The translations under genes were made by a program, and so were the position numbers. A DNA stretch of 64,000 bases from Prorocentrum cordatum (taxonomy: Eukaryota; Sar; Dinophyceae; Prorocentrales; Prorocentraceae), in assembly GCA_963575745.1 (NCBI GenBank), contig CAUYUJ010015504.1, positions 1,440,466 through 1,504,465 of the forward strand. The letters are read 5' to 3'. Shown piece by piece: positions 43,901-50,807 of this stretch (the stretch's first letter is position 1; each line of letters begins with the position of its first letter). A model generated the notes under the pieces. That model was not told where the DNA came from and made no database searches. It saw nothing but the letters and a program-made list of their open reading frames with translations.

Positions 43901-46900
43901 CTTCTTGTTGACCCCGAGGGCGGCCTGGGCGAGCTGCTGCGATCGAGCCGCCGCCAATGGCTGCGCAGCTTGGCGTCCGCCTCGGTGGCCTGCGCCTCGA
44001 AGCTCGGACTGGGCGCCACGCCCCCCTCAGGGTGCCACTTGACTAGGTCGACCACCTTCTCCTTGAGCAGCCGCCAGCGTGCCTCGCTGAGTGGGCCAGC
44101 TCGGCCACCCACGGGCAGACCATGCCAAGCTGCCAGCTTGTGCCAAATCTTCTCGGGTACGTTGGTCGCCGAGACGCCGATGCCGAGCTCCTCGCATCCC
44201 AGGGGTGCGTGGTGGAGCAGCTCCTCGATGAACCCTGCGGGTAGGCGTCCGGAGGGTCCTGGAGACGGCGCACGGATGACGCCGTCGGGCTTCACGAGGA
44301 AGCGGATGGCGACGCCTGCTGGGTCTGCCACCTCGAGCGCCAGCGCACCGTCGAAGTAGTCGGCCACCGTGCTGGCCGCGACGGCATCGACTGCTTTCCC
44401 TCTGAAAATCATCCACTGCGCCCCCTCGGGCCAATGCACCCTCGCCCGTAGAATGAAATGTTGTCCAAGGGGCATAGGCGGCTGAGTTGGCGGCTGGGGG
44501 AAGCCCGGAACCGGCGGCGCTTCGAAGCGCACGCTCGGTGGCCCAGCCGGCGACGGGACGGGGTCGCCAGGGCTGGAAGGCGCCTCTCGCGCAGAGGGCG
44601 GGGGTGCGGTGCGCTCTGGAGTGCGGCTCCTGGCTGGGGCGGCAGCTGCCCGCTCTGGTGTGCGGCTCCGTGCTGCAGGACTCCGCCGAGCTCGGCGCCG
44701 TAGTCCTGCGAAGAACCCGACTCCTGCTGGGTTGTCGTGTATTGCACGGGCTGCGTCACCCCCAAGGTGTTGCAGACAGAGAGGAACCCCTGAGGCCATG
44801 CCCACCGCTTCCCGGAAGCAGGTCACCTGAGAGCACTTCTCGCCGTAGCGCAGGACCATGTAGATCTGCCGGTGATGCTCGCAGAGGCAGGCCGTTGCGC
44901 TCCCCTCACTTGGGAGAGGGAGGTCCGAGGCCCGCCCGTCCTCCACCAGCAGCACAGTAGGGTCCCCTCGTGCAGCGTCTCGACAACCCTCGGGAGCCAG
45001 TGGGCGCATCTTACCCTTGATCATGAGCCCCACTTTCACTGCCTCGCAAGGGTTGTCCTCGGCATCTACCTCGGACTCGGACTCCTGGTCAAGTAGCCTT
45101 GCCACTGACCCCTGCACGCCAGGCTCCGCATCGCCAGTCTTAGGACGGCGGCGGCGCCGGCGGCAGAGGCATGCCCCACAACATGAGCACCACGAGAGGA
45201 TGTACAGTAGCAACTTGTAGACAAGACCCGTCCCCCTCCAGAGCCAGACGAAGATCCGGCAGGGTGTGAACCTCGAATAGTCGCCGAGGTCTACGATGGC
45301 TTCGTTGTCGAGGGCCGCGTACTCCTTGCAATGCAGCTCGTTCTCGCGCCCCTTGCACCCAGTACAGCTCGAAGAGCGGCACAGGTGAAGCCAGCGAGGA
45401 TCCCGCTGCTCCAGCTCGCGCCGGAAGCTCTTGTCGCTGGCACCCTTCACGGAATCGTATTCCACCCACAATCCTTGGCGGTTGATACGTTCAGGAGACT
45501 TCATGTTGAGCTTGAGCCGGGCAACCCTGTAGTCCACCCGGATCATGAGGTCGTTCTGGCCGCGCTTGGAGCCCCGGCCTTCCTTGATGCTCTTGCGATA
45601 CCAGTCAGTCGTCGGGTCGGCCCCGGTTGTCGGCCCATGCCACACCACGTCGGTGAGCGGCGGAGCCGCCGGCGGAACCAGCTTGTCGAGCTTGACTTCG
45701 CCAGGCGCACGGCGCCTCGGGCAAGGGCAGCATGCCAGCACCAAGCCGCAGGTCCAAGCCGCCCAGCTACAGGGTGCGAAGAGCGTCCTCAGGCTGTGGG
45801 CCAAGAGCGCGACCATCCCGGTGCCGGCGAAGACCGCCACGAGCCCGGCGATCAGCGGCCACGCGGAGCCGAACAGGGTGAGGCCCATCTGGTCCGTCAT
45901 GTAGAGCACCCAGCCACCTTCTGAGCTAAGCCAACCTCCTGCCTCGCGAGTCGAGAAGGCAGACCTGAAGCTCCCCACGGCCCTGAAGGTACCCCCACCC
46001 ATCCCCTCGGCAAACCAGTAGGTGCGGTTGCCGATGTCCTTCCAGCTGATGCCGAAAAGACCCCAACCTCTGATCCAGGACGATGGATCCCCATCGGGGG
46101 GGTCGGGGGGTGGGTGGGTCGGGTCCTGGGGAGGGGGCCCAGCCGGCGGCGCGGAGCGCTCGCGCGGCGGTCCCCCTCCGCTGCTTCCTGCAGGCGCAGC
46201 GCGCCCGCCGGTAGGGGAGACCCCGCCCGGCGGCGCGCCCACGTGCATCGAGGGGTCCACGGGCACATCGAGCCAGAACTCCCTCATGTCCACGTTGTCG
46301 TCGTAGTACGCGGACTCGGCATCGGCGTCGGCATCGACGATCCCGACGGTCATCGCGAGGATCAGCATCAGGGCTGCCGCGCGCCCACGGCGCCGGCCGA
46401 CCGGCGGCGGCGTCTGGGCCTTGGGGCAGCTCCTCCAGGCGGGCCCCGGCGCGCACGCGCAACCCGCGGCCCCCGCCTGGCACTGCGCCAGCGCCGGCGC
46501 GGGCTCGCGCCTGGCTGCTGGCTCGTCGGGGGGGTTCGGCGGCCCCGCCTCGACGGATGCCGCCTCGCCTCTGGGTGCTCCGCGGCTGGCGTGAGCCGGC
46601 GCCGCTCGGCGCCCAGGCCCCCCACCGCTGCGCAGCTGCGCGCCCGCGGGCGGCGACGCTGCCGCCCACCAGCCGCGCGGCGCCAGGCGCGGCATCGTGC
46701 GGCCGCGGGCGCCCCTGCCAGGCCTGGACCCAGGCCTGGGAGTCTTCTGGCCCCTCCGGGGCCCGGCCTCAGGCCAACTGAGGCCGACCCCCAGCTTGGC
46801 CTTAGAAAGGCTTGAGCCGCGGAGCGGCGGTGAAGAGAGAGGGAGAGAGAAAGGGCAAGCAAGAGGCAAGGGCAGGAGCAAGGGAACCGCAAGTGGAAGC

Positions 46901-46947
46901 CCGCGCCAGTTCTGGAGTCGGGGAGATCCATCAGTTTTACCAAACAT
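31927..46947 (-). CDS. Giant DIRS-like retroelement polyprotein (element G), 5006 codons
   Basis: An unbroken frame. The upstream Met lies inside the 5' terminal repeat, so the true start is uncertain and may be nearer the hydrophobic AALMLILAMTVGIV (about 46340-46380). Domains by window position, N to C: membrane segments (about 45800-45870; IFVWLWRGTGLVYKLLLYIL near 45200-45260) and Cys/His clusters; CCCH knuckle CX8CX6CX3H (about 42055-42125); OTU-like pair EERQCLPLHLAAA (41261-41290) and HRGHMRVL (40893-40925); methyltransferase-like REIFAGTGRW (about 40550) with FAPPCVSHC (about 40340); reverse transcriptase with AKRDVSRAFKW (36480-36520) and WLMDDG (about 36250); RNase H with VELLAF, YVTDN and HNDIADWLSRE (35262-35520); a second methyltransferase-like domain, GLELGSPLGTYGRAW to HYGDMTARAR (34720-35050); tyrosine recombinase with LRASE (Arg 33316), SSKTDQ (about 33160), HSLR (about 32925), His 32833 and Tyr 32827. 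Three hydrophobic segments follow. RT-RNase H-MT-YR is DIRS order. No inactivating change is visible. Confidence 0.9.
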   Translation of the reverse strand: MFGKTDGSPRLQNWRGLPLAVPLLLPLPLACPFSLPLSSPPLRGSSLSKAKLGVGLSWPEAGPRRGQKTPRPGSRPGRGARGRTMPRLAPRGWWAAASPPAGAQLRSGGGPGRRAAPAHASRGAPRGEAASVEAGPPNPPDEPAARREPAPALAQCQAGAAGCACAPGPAWRSCPKAQTPPPVGRRRGRAAALMLILAMTVGIVDADADAESAYYDDNVDMREFWLDVPVDPSMHVGAPPGGVSPTGGRAAPAGSSGGGPPRERSAPPAGPPPQDPTHPPPDPPDGDPSSWIRGWGLFGISWKDIGNRTYWFAEGMGGGTFRAVGSFRSAFSTREAGGWLSSEGGWVLYMTDQMGLTLFGSAWPLIAGLVAVFAGTGMVALLAHSLRTLFAPCSWAAWTCGLVLACCPCPRRRAPGEVKLDKLVPPAAPPLTDVVWHGPTTGADPTTDWYRKSIKEGRGSKRGQNDLMIRVDYRVARLKLNMKSPERINRQGLWVEYDSVKGASDKSFRRELEQRDPRWLHLCRSSSCTGCKGRENELHCKEYAALDNEAIVDLGDYSRFTPCRIFVWLWRGTGLVYKLLLYILSWCSCCGACLCRRRRRRPKTGDAEPGVQGSVARLLDQESESEVDAEDNPCEAVKVGLMIKGKMRPLAPEGCRDAARGDPTVLLVEDGRASDLPLPSEGSATACLCEHHRQIYMVLRYGEKCSQVTCFREAVGMASGVPLCLQHLGGDAARAIHDNPAGVGFFAGLRRRARRSPAARSRTPERAAAAPARSRTPERTAPPPSAREAPSSPGDPVPSPAGPPSVRFEAPPVPGFPQPPTQPPMPLGQHFILRARVHWPEGAQWMIFRGKAVDAVAASTVADYFDGALALEVADPAGVAIRFLVKPDGVIRAPSPGPSGRLPAGFIEELLHHAPLGCEELGIGVSATNVPEKIWHKLAAWHGLPVGGRAGPLSEARWRLLKEKVVDLVKWHPEGGVAPSPSFEAQATEADAKLRSHWRRLDRSSSPRPPSGSTRRNSRSPSAEGGRAASSEAPASGESHQGDEGGDMMACYLEEKARGSSDAAAVQSVAAGFGEEAQQVLAGLIRYARYLKQQTNEPEELVRLDGHIGNWEVLQQVPSRPQTPEASPSSLQELLKLSPEHHRSQGPPASTADSAPLFEAHPSLSPAVVLPAFPVGQRDAGLPATTAGLGPVVRPQAPNIRSLFCYDQHVSDLGLPPGLTTAPARYAAGAREDSGGADPFGLVQPGAALDANTARMLHALEGVANARQGDKAAPRGTVAALGRAEELDVYLARGCGQLTVEVCDEVLGRELFYALRRTCEQNKALMLAVETPTTVSNRIAMACASLSFGGSSLDNLAPWSASVADFPTCKTIAFDRYSAPHDTKLEPRPRAPVVFDQWKRQAQNMTRFFGLVFGREHVKERLDCLETLARECEKDDHAFPPKFVYELWEELWATWCERLRDKKRGLLRMLQTDNPRKEDLKMVAFAPRPDGRPAFVFPNVFDLESPTGYYQEVVRPRQQRYLQTVLNDSMHGVRGAPGKAGEVRGGGEEPAAEPQEQRAGATPKRKPKAKAQPKASSARAAYPAGKRLNAQEIKLSVRHAPCDKQGKPLCWDNSTWIGCKKGTAGCSHSHELIKGLKDVHWTVQCQLLRRGGLRNATKIDPASVNGRIAQLRAQAKTEADSKRAAGAGAAESQPSKTGWAPPDEYAEVQCTELESELREAAQGPDATWLEDPRANSPALIGTSVCADEGALAQRKLLEAVQESGALDPVSHASDYMRSHVLARLACARGRGEELSVEQVLLEATSQGGPTLAAEASELLDRLGAKAGNLGADPDVIITPVRWDAEKSVGQGSVTVQGHTWRYLDYQDQLPLDECIAKRLQVAAGVSEERQCLPLHLAAAKLWVHLETPPDAQQVKDLALEIRRDLLEKATDAAAGLADAPPWISPREAEVRMHIHDAVHRDHDKDFRCVALFPCEALEEVVLRVWRADHWGHLDIDTVLPVGEPKQECHVIIHRGHMRVLHPPPGADGRRVADELIRTWATSGKDLKELPTMGWETYLASEEDGSPVVASKPPPCQHCRALAAQQQQRGRAAGGVTAAVELPTEVECPDFGDLEPLRLRPAFAWGLRTREIFAGTGRWTQAMKDAGIATSESVEYFGQPLLGKDPRPQFDIRDPLVRERLYQEFSAPPGPDEANVLQFAPPCVSHCPWQLAAGGTRTFECPDGTGERQIEIDGNIFGEFACIGAKRGYEAGREFLIESSARDGRYPKLWDRPCMRTLMRATGARVLAIDMCEWGLAPPDEPQHRYQKRTWWLASLGLYPYALILARRCTGHHMHRTLEGGLPYDLTDAQVEAYNLDARTRLSKAVASELINLSTKLSEAGEYYGLDSDGVTVTLPPDDKLIRVNQLIARAAPDNFHWARIDFRTKRHYSALPESQWALYFGKTPEGELRFTLGKQAPSNLEGGGRVPSGTPQLSAAVKGELGSAGFGLGLRGMRRTQHAGQYAPRLCAAWAAVLKAAAAGTAPEKLEQQIAAMDAEARALEEKLEDKVARAGRYDALEQEPPPSFQPPTCAGEGGGTADGATDEHEHSVKCGSLEQSANTYCLPHSIWRSSMEVEFEGGSKGHQGGGRSKDGYLERNEAEADGLSSKGEGRGEEEVEVETDGEPAITTWGGDEKRGGRRGGKRGGWKRNKARKREARETAARGGGGSGGGGDDDGDGDESPEEEEEENRRQKKAREAEDEASRASPVRVFVPQQGDQWVLLKGGPFEAGEVKARLRVAETLSGGFFDADQLHLFEYTEDDDTAGAYGPPLDDEEAVRPGEKLLLWATLKPPKEWTSWSPRWNRDQQPAPGATAQEGQRRVTARIADRAAAAAAAAPARPSGAAASSATGSGRQPAPTFSEVAAAAGGARASSVPPSSGGTSRSSGALMRVEEQLAEAQGQHARAASEGGDQELSAARVVGQLEIRRNEVQARRAARLEREARRREREDQRASSAPPEPHSPQVPTEAPPPPEAEEDPETTSEEMGRRVAEAHPGVACRGGVHKCNAARRFVKNFNDVRRGGKSHDLQHADILYLNGIGQISDVLMQAYPGADPTDPSLPPEPRQLGEILARYVEEHETLKLKMTSLGIPRDEQAGGGILDPIYVATEKTYVEEYEGRDVPSARSRSRRRSGGAAPSGGMKPPGGTPGDSESSASETMAPDTRGRLRARSPQDESRGRGSAPGPRDPGRRCGGPEVPPADTRRGAHQKGCAEAHQDESRSSPVTPRPGTSEAKEYLHWCLEHAEFAPELVKEVTDLGNRLLLAAGSVEAAAARLREERELALGNPLGGVLDPEFGEALEEDHRLYLQEMASRGVPVRRQQPRRRTIAKPHASARDHALEMYAKAWKDTSYGAVLWATPEAEAALSASELIESPSGRVPKMLPDRTVSSEGRPIHDMRVANGDSPKELHPPALQPKHEALVRLSLWWSARHPGVPQVIAKRDVSRAFKWHWVRDEDVAEFGTSLPGDAVGLTTRVIMIHCVMVFGWSGSPGEYMAFAWSAKWDHERRRPPDPAVNDTVRWSSKWLMDDGVLVEPLVGLRPWLSAADCDASMRRVWGDDAINVDKMAEEGTFQAEQLVWGLYLDVDKQRSRLPEPKCVKAAHLLAIDELRYGCRRVPIKVVQELRGSAQFWVATQPAIKPELPVIDRLLGGGLSAAWAEPRGSAEEVALAWDEWDQTLELLRVLFDAPEAWASTFEASFISCLGPRERLALPGAAARTRWTGGDATTTTIGSIDWGRAVAGSKAMPPHYMAVDAAPLLRQLEDVLSHPGAEKDWAIAIVELLAFVALAAARGSEWQGELVFYVTDNMNVRSWISKRRPKHPLARHLIRLVQRLEACYGFSTTALYIRTYHNDIADWLSREEAKKVHSELLRKGWTRIEPPEEWGKMLAEAKEHLLRLPGEDGPIAESALRHRALRTPAAVPRNLALTGRRGLELGSPLGTYGRAWEQLGGELTTGDSTGVDWIMCTLSLDPKGFEVEKLASSITRARPQVVVVDAPGKLDLTRVVKVLRKLGYRVYDLEVVCTHYGDMTARARSLIVAGKGPAGISLAGMRMPPARRCPHGVKHALKDKPSEGCHHWLDDEGSVTWDPAARGGSDPTLPKGIGHIKIAGTKQLVCSVDGPIGTVRWPAEGPGGPGGTLIHVPGRSGGRIRALSPEEVWIVQGGDEASWVQRRARGDSEATLMREAARSLPPETARAVLGSAADALSQTTQRAGGCHDPAETAAWETTRRWLRAWARSELQVKADRPEDNQHAGVLSDDVHKARRKSQGVRFKAIEEDLVRGPEPPPDAEEVDLDAVVNIPKKRRKKSPNRGKKVETQGLVKPVALGRARASIALPDHPMLGGDDYGRWIEEQKREALMLRLSEGTRAGYETGWKQWQSFRAAQGESPWLEGRDREERHANEEALLGFVIVLAKVLKRTEGTVKQKLFAVRFAHLVVGYPDPLLHRGRLWSTLAGLRRGQGPSGRKRPVTPRMLLWLQGFLKDQSDLPEADTAVLWAAVAVAFFFMLRASEYLVQPGKTWSRERVVRGVDVTGRSGDNKPCAFKDAVEAVLHITSSKTDQYNVGCVRNQYETGTSLCPVAALRQLERHYPQRLRGSEEELPLFRWASGAPIRREEVQRYLTIAGLAAGLRKEEIGSHSLRIGGATAMYHAVDDLQRVKRFGRWASDSFHGYLWESHEPMRGISTNMATDVSELTAPPAHGAGGARRAGRSPTPLWPKAALTMTTLAATAGSADGYVLKVSPVESQNLLILVLPVGLGAWAMAAGVLLAAVLLSAAWRREQQRRRRGAARRRGSSCRIRVPCAGMLCAALVATALTTAAGEVQSREVATVDGKAQGAMLRWEPQMGTVAIIVPVGTAMKVGAAIAVLLAAGIGVIGGCCCKMAKEDEGRQGPAVQQAAAQQTPKVHKPPKQPQRTFCDAGVMDPVHYNGVRYVHETQGFRRANEVTREMAPSGHRGSSGWPRGGEQRPHRD
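32790..33470 (-). other. Tyrosine recombinase domain of G
   Basis: Contains the full catalytic set expected of tyrosine recombinases: Arg in FFFMLRASEY, Lys in ITSSKTDQYN, His-x-x-Arg in SHSLRIGGATAM, a Trp/His pair in GRWASDSFHGY, and the nucleophile Tyr in HGYLWES. Six of six positions look intact, so this copy may be competent. In DIRS-group elements this enzyme replaces the DDE integrase and inserts a circular DNA. Confidence 0.85.
34700..35060 (-). other. Methyltransferase-like domain between RNase H and recombinase of G
   Basis: GLELGSPLGTYGRAWEQLGG resembles the SAM-binding motif I of C5-type enzymes (D-L-F-x-G-x-G...A...G). RPQVVVVDAPGKL sits where a catalytic or ENV-type motif would be, and THYGDMTARARSLIVAG resembles the (Y/F)G-x-x-Q-x-R-x-R motif VIII. 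The catalytic PC dipeptide is not visible, so activity is doubtful. Position matches the MT domain of DIRS elements. D has the same domain at about 63370-63770. Confidence 0.5.
39900..40600 (-). other. Upstream methyltransferase-like domain of G
   Basis: REIFAGTGRWTQAMKDAG fits a Rossmann SAM-binding loop. QFAPPCVSHCPW is a PPC-type motif as in C5 DNA methyltransferases. Further blocks are conserved with D: GREFLIESS.RDGRYPKLWD and MCEWGLAPPD. It lies upstream of the RT, outside the usual DIRS MT position. D retains the equivalent QEVYAGSGNW and WGTPCGSC (60253-60490). Assignment is by motif only. Confidence 0.5.
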
Positions 46948-46951
46948 CCTA
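46820..46951. repeat. 132-bp direct repeat at 5' end of element G
   Basis: Partner of 30906-31037. It contains the first Met of the G frame. The duplicated block resumes at the next base (46952). Confidence 0.9.
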
Positions 46952-47040
46952 TCTGCTGCGGGCCTTGGTCGTATCAGCTTGTTTACGTCACCGTTCGCTC
47001 TTGGGAGCCTTGGTGTGAGGAGCTTGTTGCGTTACCAATC

Positions 47041-47413
47041 CTTTTTGGGGCCTCCTGGGGGCCTCTTGGGGCTTCTTGGGGGGCTCCTGGGGCCTCCTGG
47101 GAGCTTCTTGGGGCGAAAAAATAAATTTTTCGGTTCGTGGTTCCCCTCTTGGGGCCGTCTTGGGGCCCGCTTGGGCCGTCTTGGGCGCCTCTTGGGCCGT
47201 CTGGGGGCCCTCTTGGGCCGTTTTGGGGGACTCTTGGGAGCCCCTTGGGCCGTCTTGGGGCGGTCTTGGGGGCCTCTTGGACCGTCAACGCCGTGAAAGC
47301 CGCACAGCCGTCCATGCTAAAAATGTATCTTTTTCCCAATCGGAAATTAATGCTTTTGGCCTCCTGGTGGGCCTCTTGGGGGCCTCTTGGGGCTTCTTGG
47401 GGAGCTCTTTTTT
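47041..47413. repeat. CTTGGGGCC-type repeat, left flank of DUF3431-like gene (copy 2)
   Basis: Counterpart of 22988-23360. Confidence 0.8.
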
Positions 47414-47566
47414 TGTCAGTAGTGACATTCTACTGGCGAAGCTTTCGGGTCAAAACGCCAATCAATTGGTCGATAAGCGCACGTTGGTTATTGAGTCAAT
47501 AAGCGCTCTCCTCTTGAGCCAAGTGCGTCAAGAGGGAAAACTCGTTGGAGGTATATATGGCCCCTG

Positions 47567-48682
47567 TCAGTTCTTGTCGTACAAGGCTACAGTGCTCGGC
47601 GAGATGTGGTACACGGGAAAGTCCGACATGTACCTTTCCTTGCTGAACACTAAAGGGAAAACCTCCATCATGGCATCGTCGTGATGCTTTCCCATGTAGC
47701 CAGGAACGGCACATCTGTACGTGAGATTGCTCCAAGTAAGGTACCACTCGTGCGGAAACTGTGCCAACACATCGCGGCGAATCGAGAATGTGCCCTCGCC
47801 GTGAGTTTCATGTAAGAATGGGAGCCGCCCTTGTCTGTTGAAAAGCGGCCAACTCAAATCGCAATAATCCGGTTGAACTCTAGCAGGGCGAATTACCAGC
47901 CAGCCAGGCAACTCCTTGACAGGGCGAATTGTGCCGCTGCCCGTATTGCCGTGACAGAATTCAGGAAACAATGCATGGTTCTCCCACGCACTGTCGCACC
48001 GCACTGTTAGGTAACGGCGTTGAAACACCCATGGGTGGGAGATGAAACCATAGGAACCATTTCGATTTGCATCCACCATGGACCTTATCATGTCGGGAGA
48101 TACTCCATTCGTCTTGGTCAATATCTGGACATCTGGAAAGGTATTGTATCTCCGCGCCAAGTGTTTTACATACGCGTGCTCGTTCCTTCCGAGATTTGCG
48201 ATCGCCACTTTCTCGAAACCTCGTCTACGCTCGAGGACGACCTCTTCATCTCTGCCCAACCCGTCCGTCTTCACATAAACGGTCAATGACAGGCCGATCC
48301 CCCAGGATCCGCTGAGGATGTCGTGGGCCCAGGCAGGGAGATCGGCACCCTCTGTCAGGCTGAAGGCGATGTCGATGCTCTTGGGGGGGGGGGGACGCCC
48401 GTGCTGAGCTTCAGCGTGAGATTTAGCAACTGCGGCATGCCGTTCTGTCATCTCGTCTTGCAGCTTGACGTAGAAGTCGGGCGACGTTGCCAGGTAGGGA
48501 TGCTGCAAGTTCACAAGCCTCGCGCTCGAGGGATCCACAGTTGGATCGTCTCCCTCAAGATCGCCCACCCCCAACTCGTCGACAACAAAATCACCATCCC
48601 ACGGCAGCAGCAGGCCGGAGGCGACGCAAGCGTTCAGGGCGCTGAGGACCAGCGCGGCAACTCCCATGCGAGGCCAGATCAT
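47567..48682 (-). CDS. DUF3431-like secreted/membrane protein (copy 2)
   Basis: Same product as the frame at 23514-24629, with two residue differences (HEWYL for HDWYL; RCAVPGY for RCAIPGY), both conservative. No frameshift or stop distinguishes the copies, so both look equally intact. Start chosen at 48682 (alternative 48667) at the signal-peptide-like segment, for the reasons given for copy 1. It lies on the minus strand, divergent from element D, between the two ~370-bp direct repeats. The DUF3431 resemblance rests on NLGRNEHAY...RRYNTFPDV; function unknown. Confidence 0.6.
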   Translation of the reverse strand: MIWPRMGVAALVLSALNACVASGLLLPWDGDFVVDELGVGDLEGDDPTVDPSSARLVNLQHPYLATSPDFYVKLQDEMTERHAAVAKSHAEAQHGRPPPPKSIDIAFSLTEGADLPAWAHDILSGSWGIGLSLTVYVKTDGLGRDEEVVLERRRGFEKVAIANLGRNEHAYVKHLARRYNTFPDVQILTKTNGVSPDMIRSMVDANRNGSYGFISHPWVFQRRYLTVRCDSAWENHALFPEFCHGNTGSGTIRPVKELPGWLVIRPARVQPDYCDLSWPLFNRQGRLPFLHETHGEGTFSIRRDVLAQFPHEWYLTWSNLTYRCAVPGYMGKHHDDAMMEVFPLVFSKERYMSDFPVYHISPSTVALYDKN

Positions 48683-48772
48683 GAGCGGGGCACGATGGAA
48701 AGAGCTGAGGTACGAGAAAAGAACTGCTCCACAACTGCTCGAGACAGAGGCACTTGAGCCAGAATGGCTGCG

Positions 48773-49168
48773 GAGGCTTCTTGGGGGGCTCTTGGGGCCT
48801 CCTGGGGAAGTCTTGGGGCGAAAGGCTAGACTTTTCGGTTCGTGGTCCCCCTCTTGGGATCGTCTTGGGGCCCTCGTTGGCCGTCTTGGGCGCCTCTTGG
48901 GCCGTCTGGGGGCCCTCTTGGGCAATTTTGGGGGCCTCTTGGGAGCCTCTTGGGCCGTCTTGGGGCGGTCTTGCGGGCCTCTTGGGCCGTCGTCAACGCC
49001 GTTAAAGCCGCAAAGCCGTGTATGCTAAAAATGTACGTTTTTTATATAGAAAATCAATGATTTGGGCCTCTTGGGGCTCTCTTGGGACGCCTCTTGGGCG
49101 CCTCTTGGGGCGTCTGGGAGGCCTCTTGGGACGTCTTGGGGCTGTCTTCGGCGGTCTTGGGCTCTTCT
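48773..49168. repeat. CTTGGGGCC-type repeat, right flank of DUF3431-like gene (copy 2)
   Basis: Counterpart of 24720-25115. Confidence 0.8.
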
Positions 49169-49183
49169 GGGACGGCAAAGGGG

Positions 49184-49337
49184 AGAACCCGAAAAACATA
49201 CAAAAAACCCAAGAGAAAACCCGAACACGGCCATTAACACTCATTCCCCCGCCCTACCCCCCTCCCCTGGAACCCCTCCCTTTAGGGCTTCGCGCACACC
49301 AGAACGTCATCACTCGTACCTCGCTCTTTCCGTTACC
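49184..49337. repeat. ~150-bp dispersed repeat (copy in second block)
   Basis: Counterpart of 25131-25284; same family as 22541-22691. Confidence 0.75.
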
Positions 49338-49454
49338 CATTCCCTCGCCCTACACCCCCCTCTGCACTCCCCCTTAGGGGCTTCGCCCTAAAACACAACG
49401 TCATTTGAATAGTCTGATTGGTTGTAGACTGCAGGTTAAGTGGGAGGGGGTGTG

Positions 49455-49474
49455 GGCTCAGGTAGCCATTTTGG
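49455..49474 (+). promoter_or_regulatory. Relic spliced leader (tandem, truncated), second copy
   Basis: Same sequence as at 25402-25421, 108 bp upstream of the second D start codon. Confidence 0.7.
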
Positions 49475-49582
49475 GTCCGTAGCGTTCGGCTCTGGCCGAC
49501 GCGCGGGTGTTCCGGGGGGCCGCGGGGCGGCCACAACCACAGCCGTGCTAGTCCGCGGACTAGGTAGCGCGTCTGTGGTGCC

Positions 49583-50502
49583 ATGGCTGTGGGCTTCCTG
49601 GGAGCGCACCTGATGATCTTGGTTATGGGCGGTGCTTTCACGGTCCAAGGGGCACTTGGCTGGCTGCCGTTCGGGCGCGGGGGAAATGAGGTCCCAGCGC
49701 CGACGCCGTCAGCCCTGCCCGGGCCGACAGCGCTGCCGACAGGCGGTGGGGGGCAAGGCAAGGGGCGAGGACCGCCCGCCAAGCCCGCGCCTGCAGGGGG
49801 AAAGGGGCGAGGGCCGCAGGCCAAGCCCCCGGGGACGCCGGGCGCCCCCGCGCCGCCGCGGTCAGGGTCGACTACAACGACCACACCCGCGGGCATCGGG
49901 CGCGTAGGCAAGGGCGAGCCCACGGGCAGCCCAGCTACGCCGGCATACGGAGGGAACGACGAGCCCACGGGCGCGCCTGGGCAGCCGTCCGCCCCGGGAA
50001 ACCGAACGGGCGATGGCGAGCCTGACCAGCCGCGCGGGCTGGACGGGTATTGGGGGTGGAGTGGTTGGGTCCCGCACCTGCCCCATTGGTGGGCTGGCCG
50101 GAGCGTACCCCCACCACCACCGCCGCCACCTACCCCGCCCCCGGAGGCGGGGCCAGGTCCCGGCTGGGGACTCGCAGCCTGGGTCTTCGAGTTCGTGGGC
50201 TACGGGGCGTGGGTGAGTTCCCCCGACCACACTGGCACGATCCGCACGAGCGGCGGATGGATTGGATCCGCCATCGACCGACTGGGCGTTAAGATGCTCG
50301 GGTACTGGTGGGAGACCGCGGTCCTTTGCTTCGCCCTAGGCATCTTCACTTTCGTGTTGGGTGCCCTGGCCTTCATCGTCAACACCGCAGCCCAGCCTAT
50401 GCTGTGGGCAGCCGGGGGACTCCGCTGGGCGTGGTACCAGATTACCCGGTGTTGCCAGCGACGCGGAGGCGATGGGCCCGGCGCCCATCTCCCCCCACCC
50501 CC
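49583..50502 (+). pseudogene. Element D polyprotein, N-terminal part (copy 2)
   Basis: Same as 25530-26449, with signal-like N-terminus, Pro-rich linker and a membrane segment; I note one residue difference (HWWAG for HWWGG). It is interrupted at 50502 by the inverted-repeat insertion, and coding sequence resumes at about 55102 in the same codon phase through the shared CCCCCCACCCCC word. It would encode the extreme N-terminus of the D polyprotein if the insertion were removed at DNA or RNA level. Confidence 0.7.
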
Positions 50503-50807
50503 GTGGAGTTGATAAAACCGCGTGTGCGTACCACCTCGTTTTGCTGCGTTGCATCGCCATCGCCAGCATCATCATCATCCTTGTAATCAATTTGTAAGCC
50601 GCCACAAAAGAAATCCATTTCAAATCCGCCACAAAAGGAATCAATTTGAAACCCGCCACAAACACAATTGATTTGTAATTCGCCACGAAAGGGATCTATT
50701 TATAATCTGACACAAAAGGAATCACTATATATTTTGCCACAAAAGGAATCAATTCGTAATCCGCCACAAAAGAAAACCTTCTGTAGGGAGGGGGTGTAAA
50801 TGGTGGG

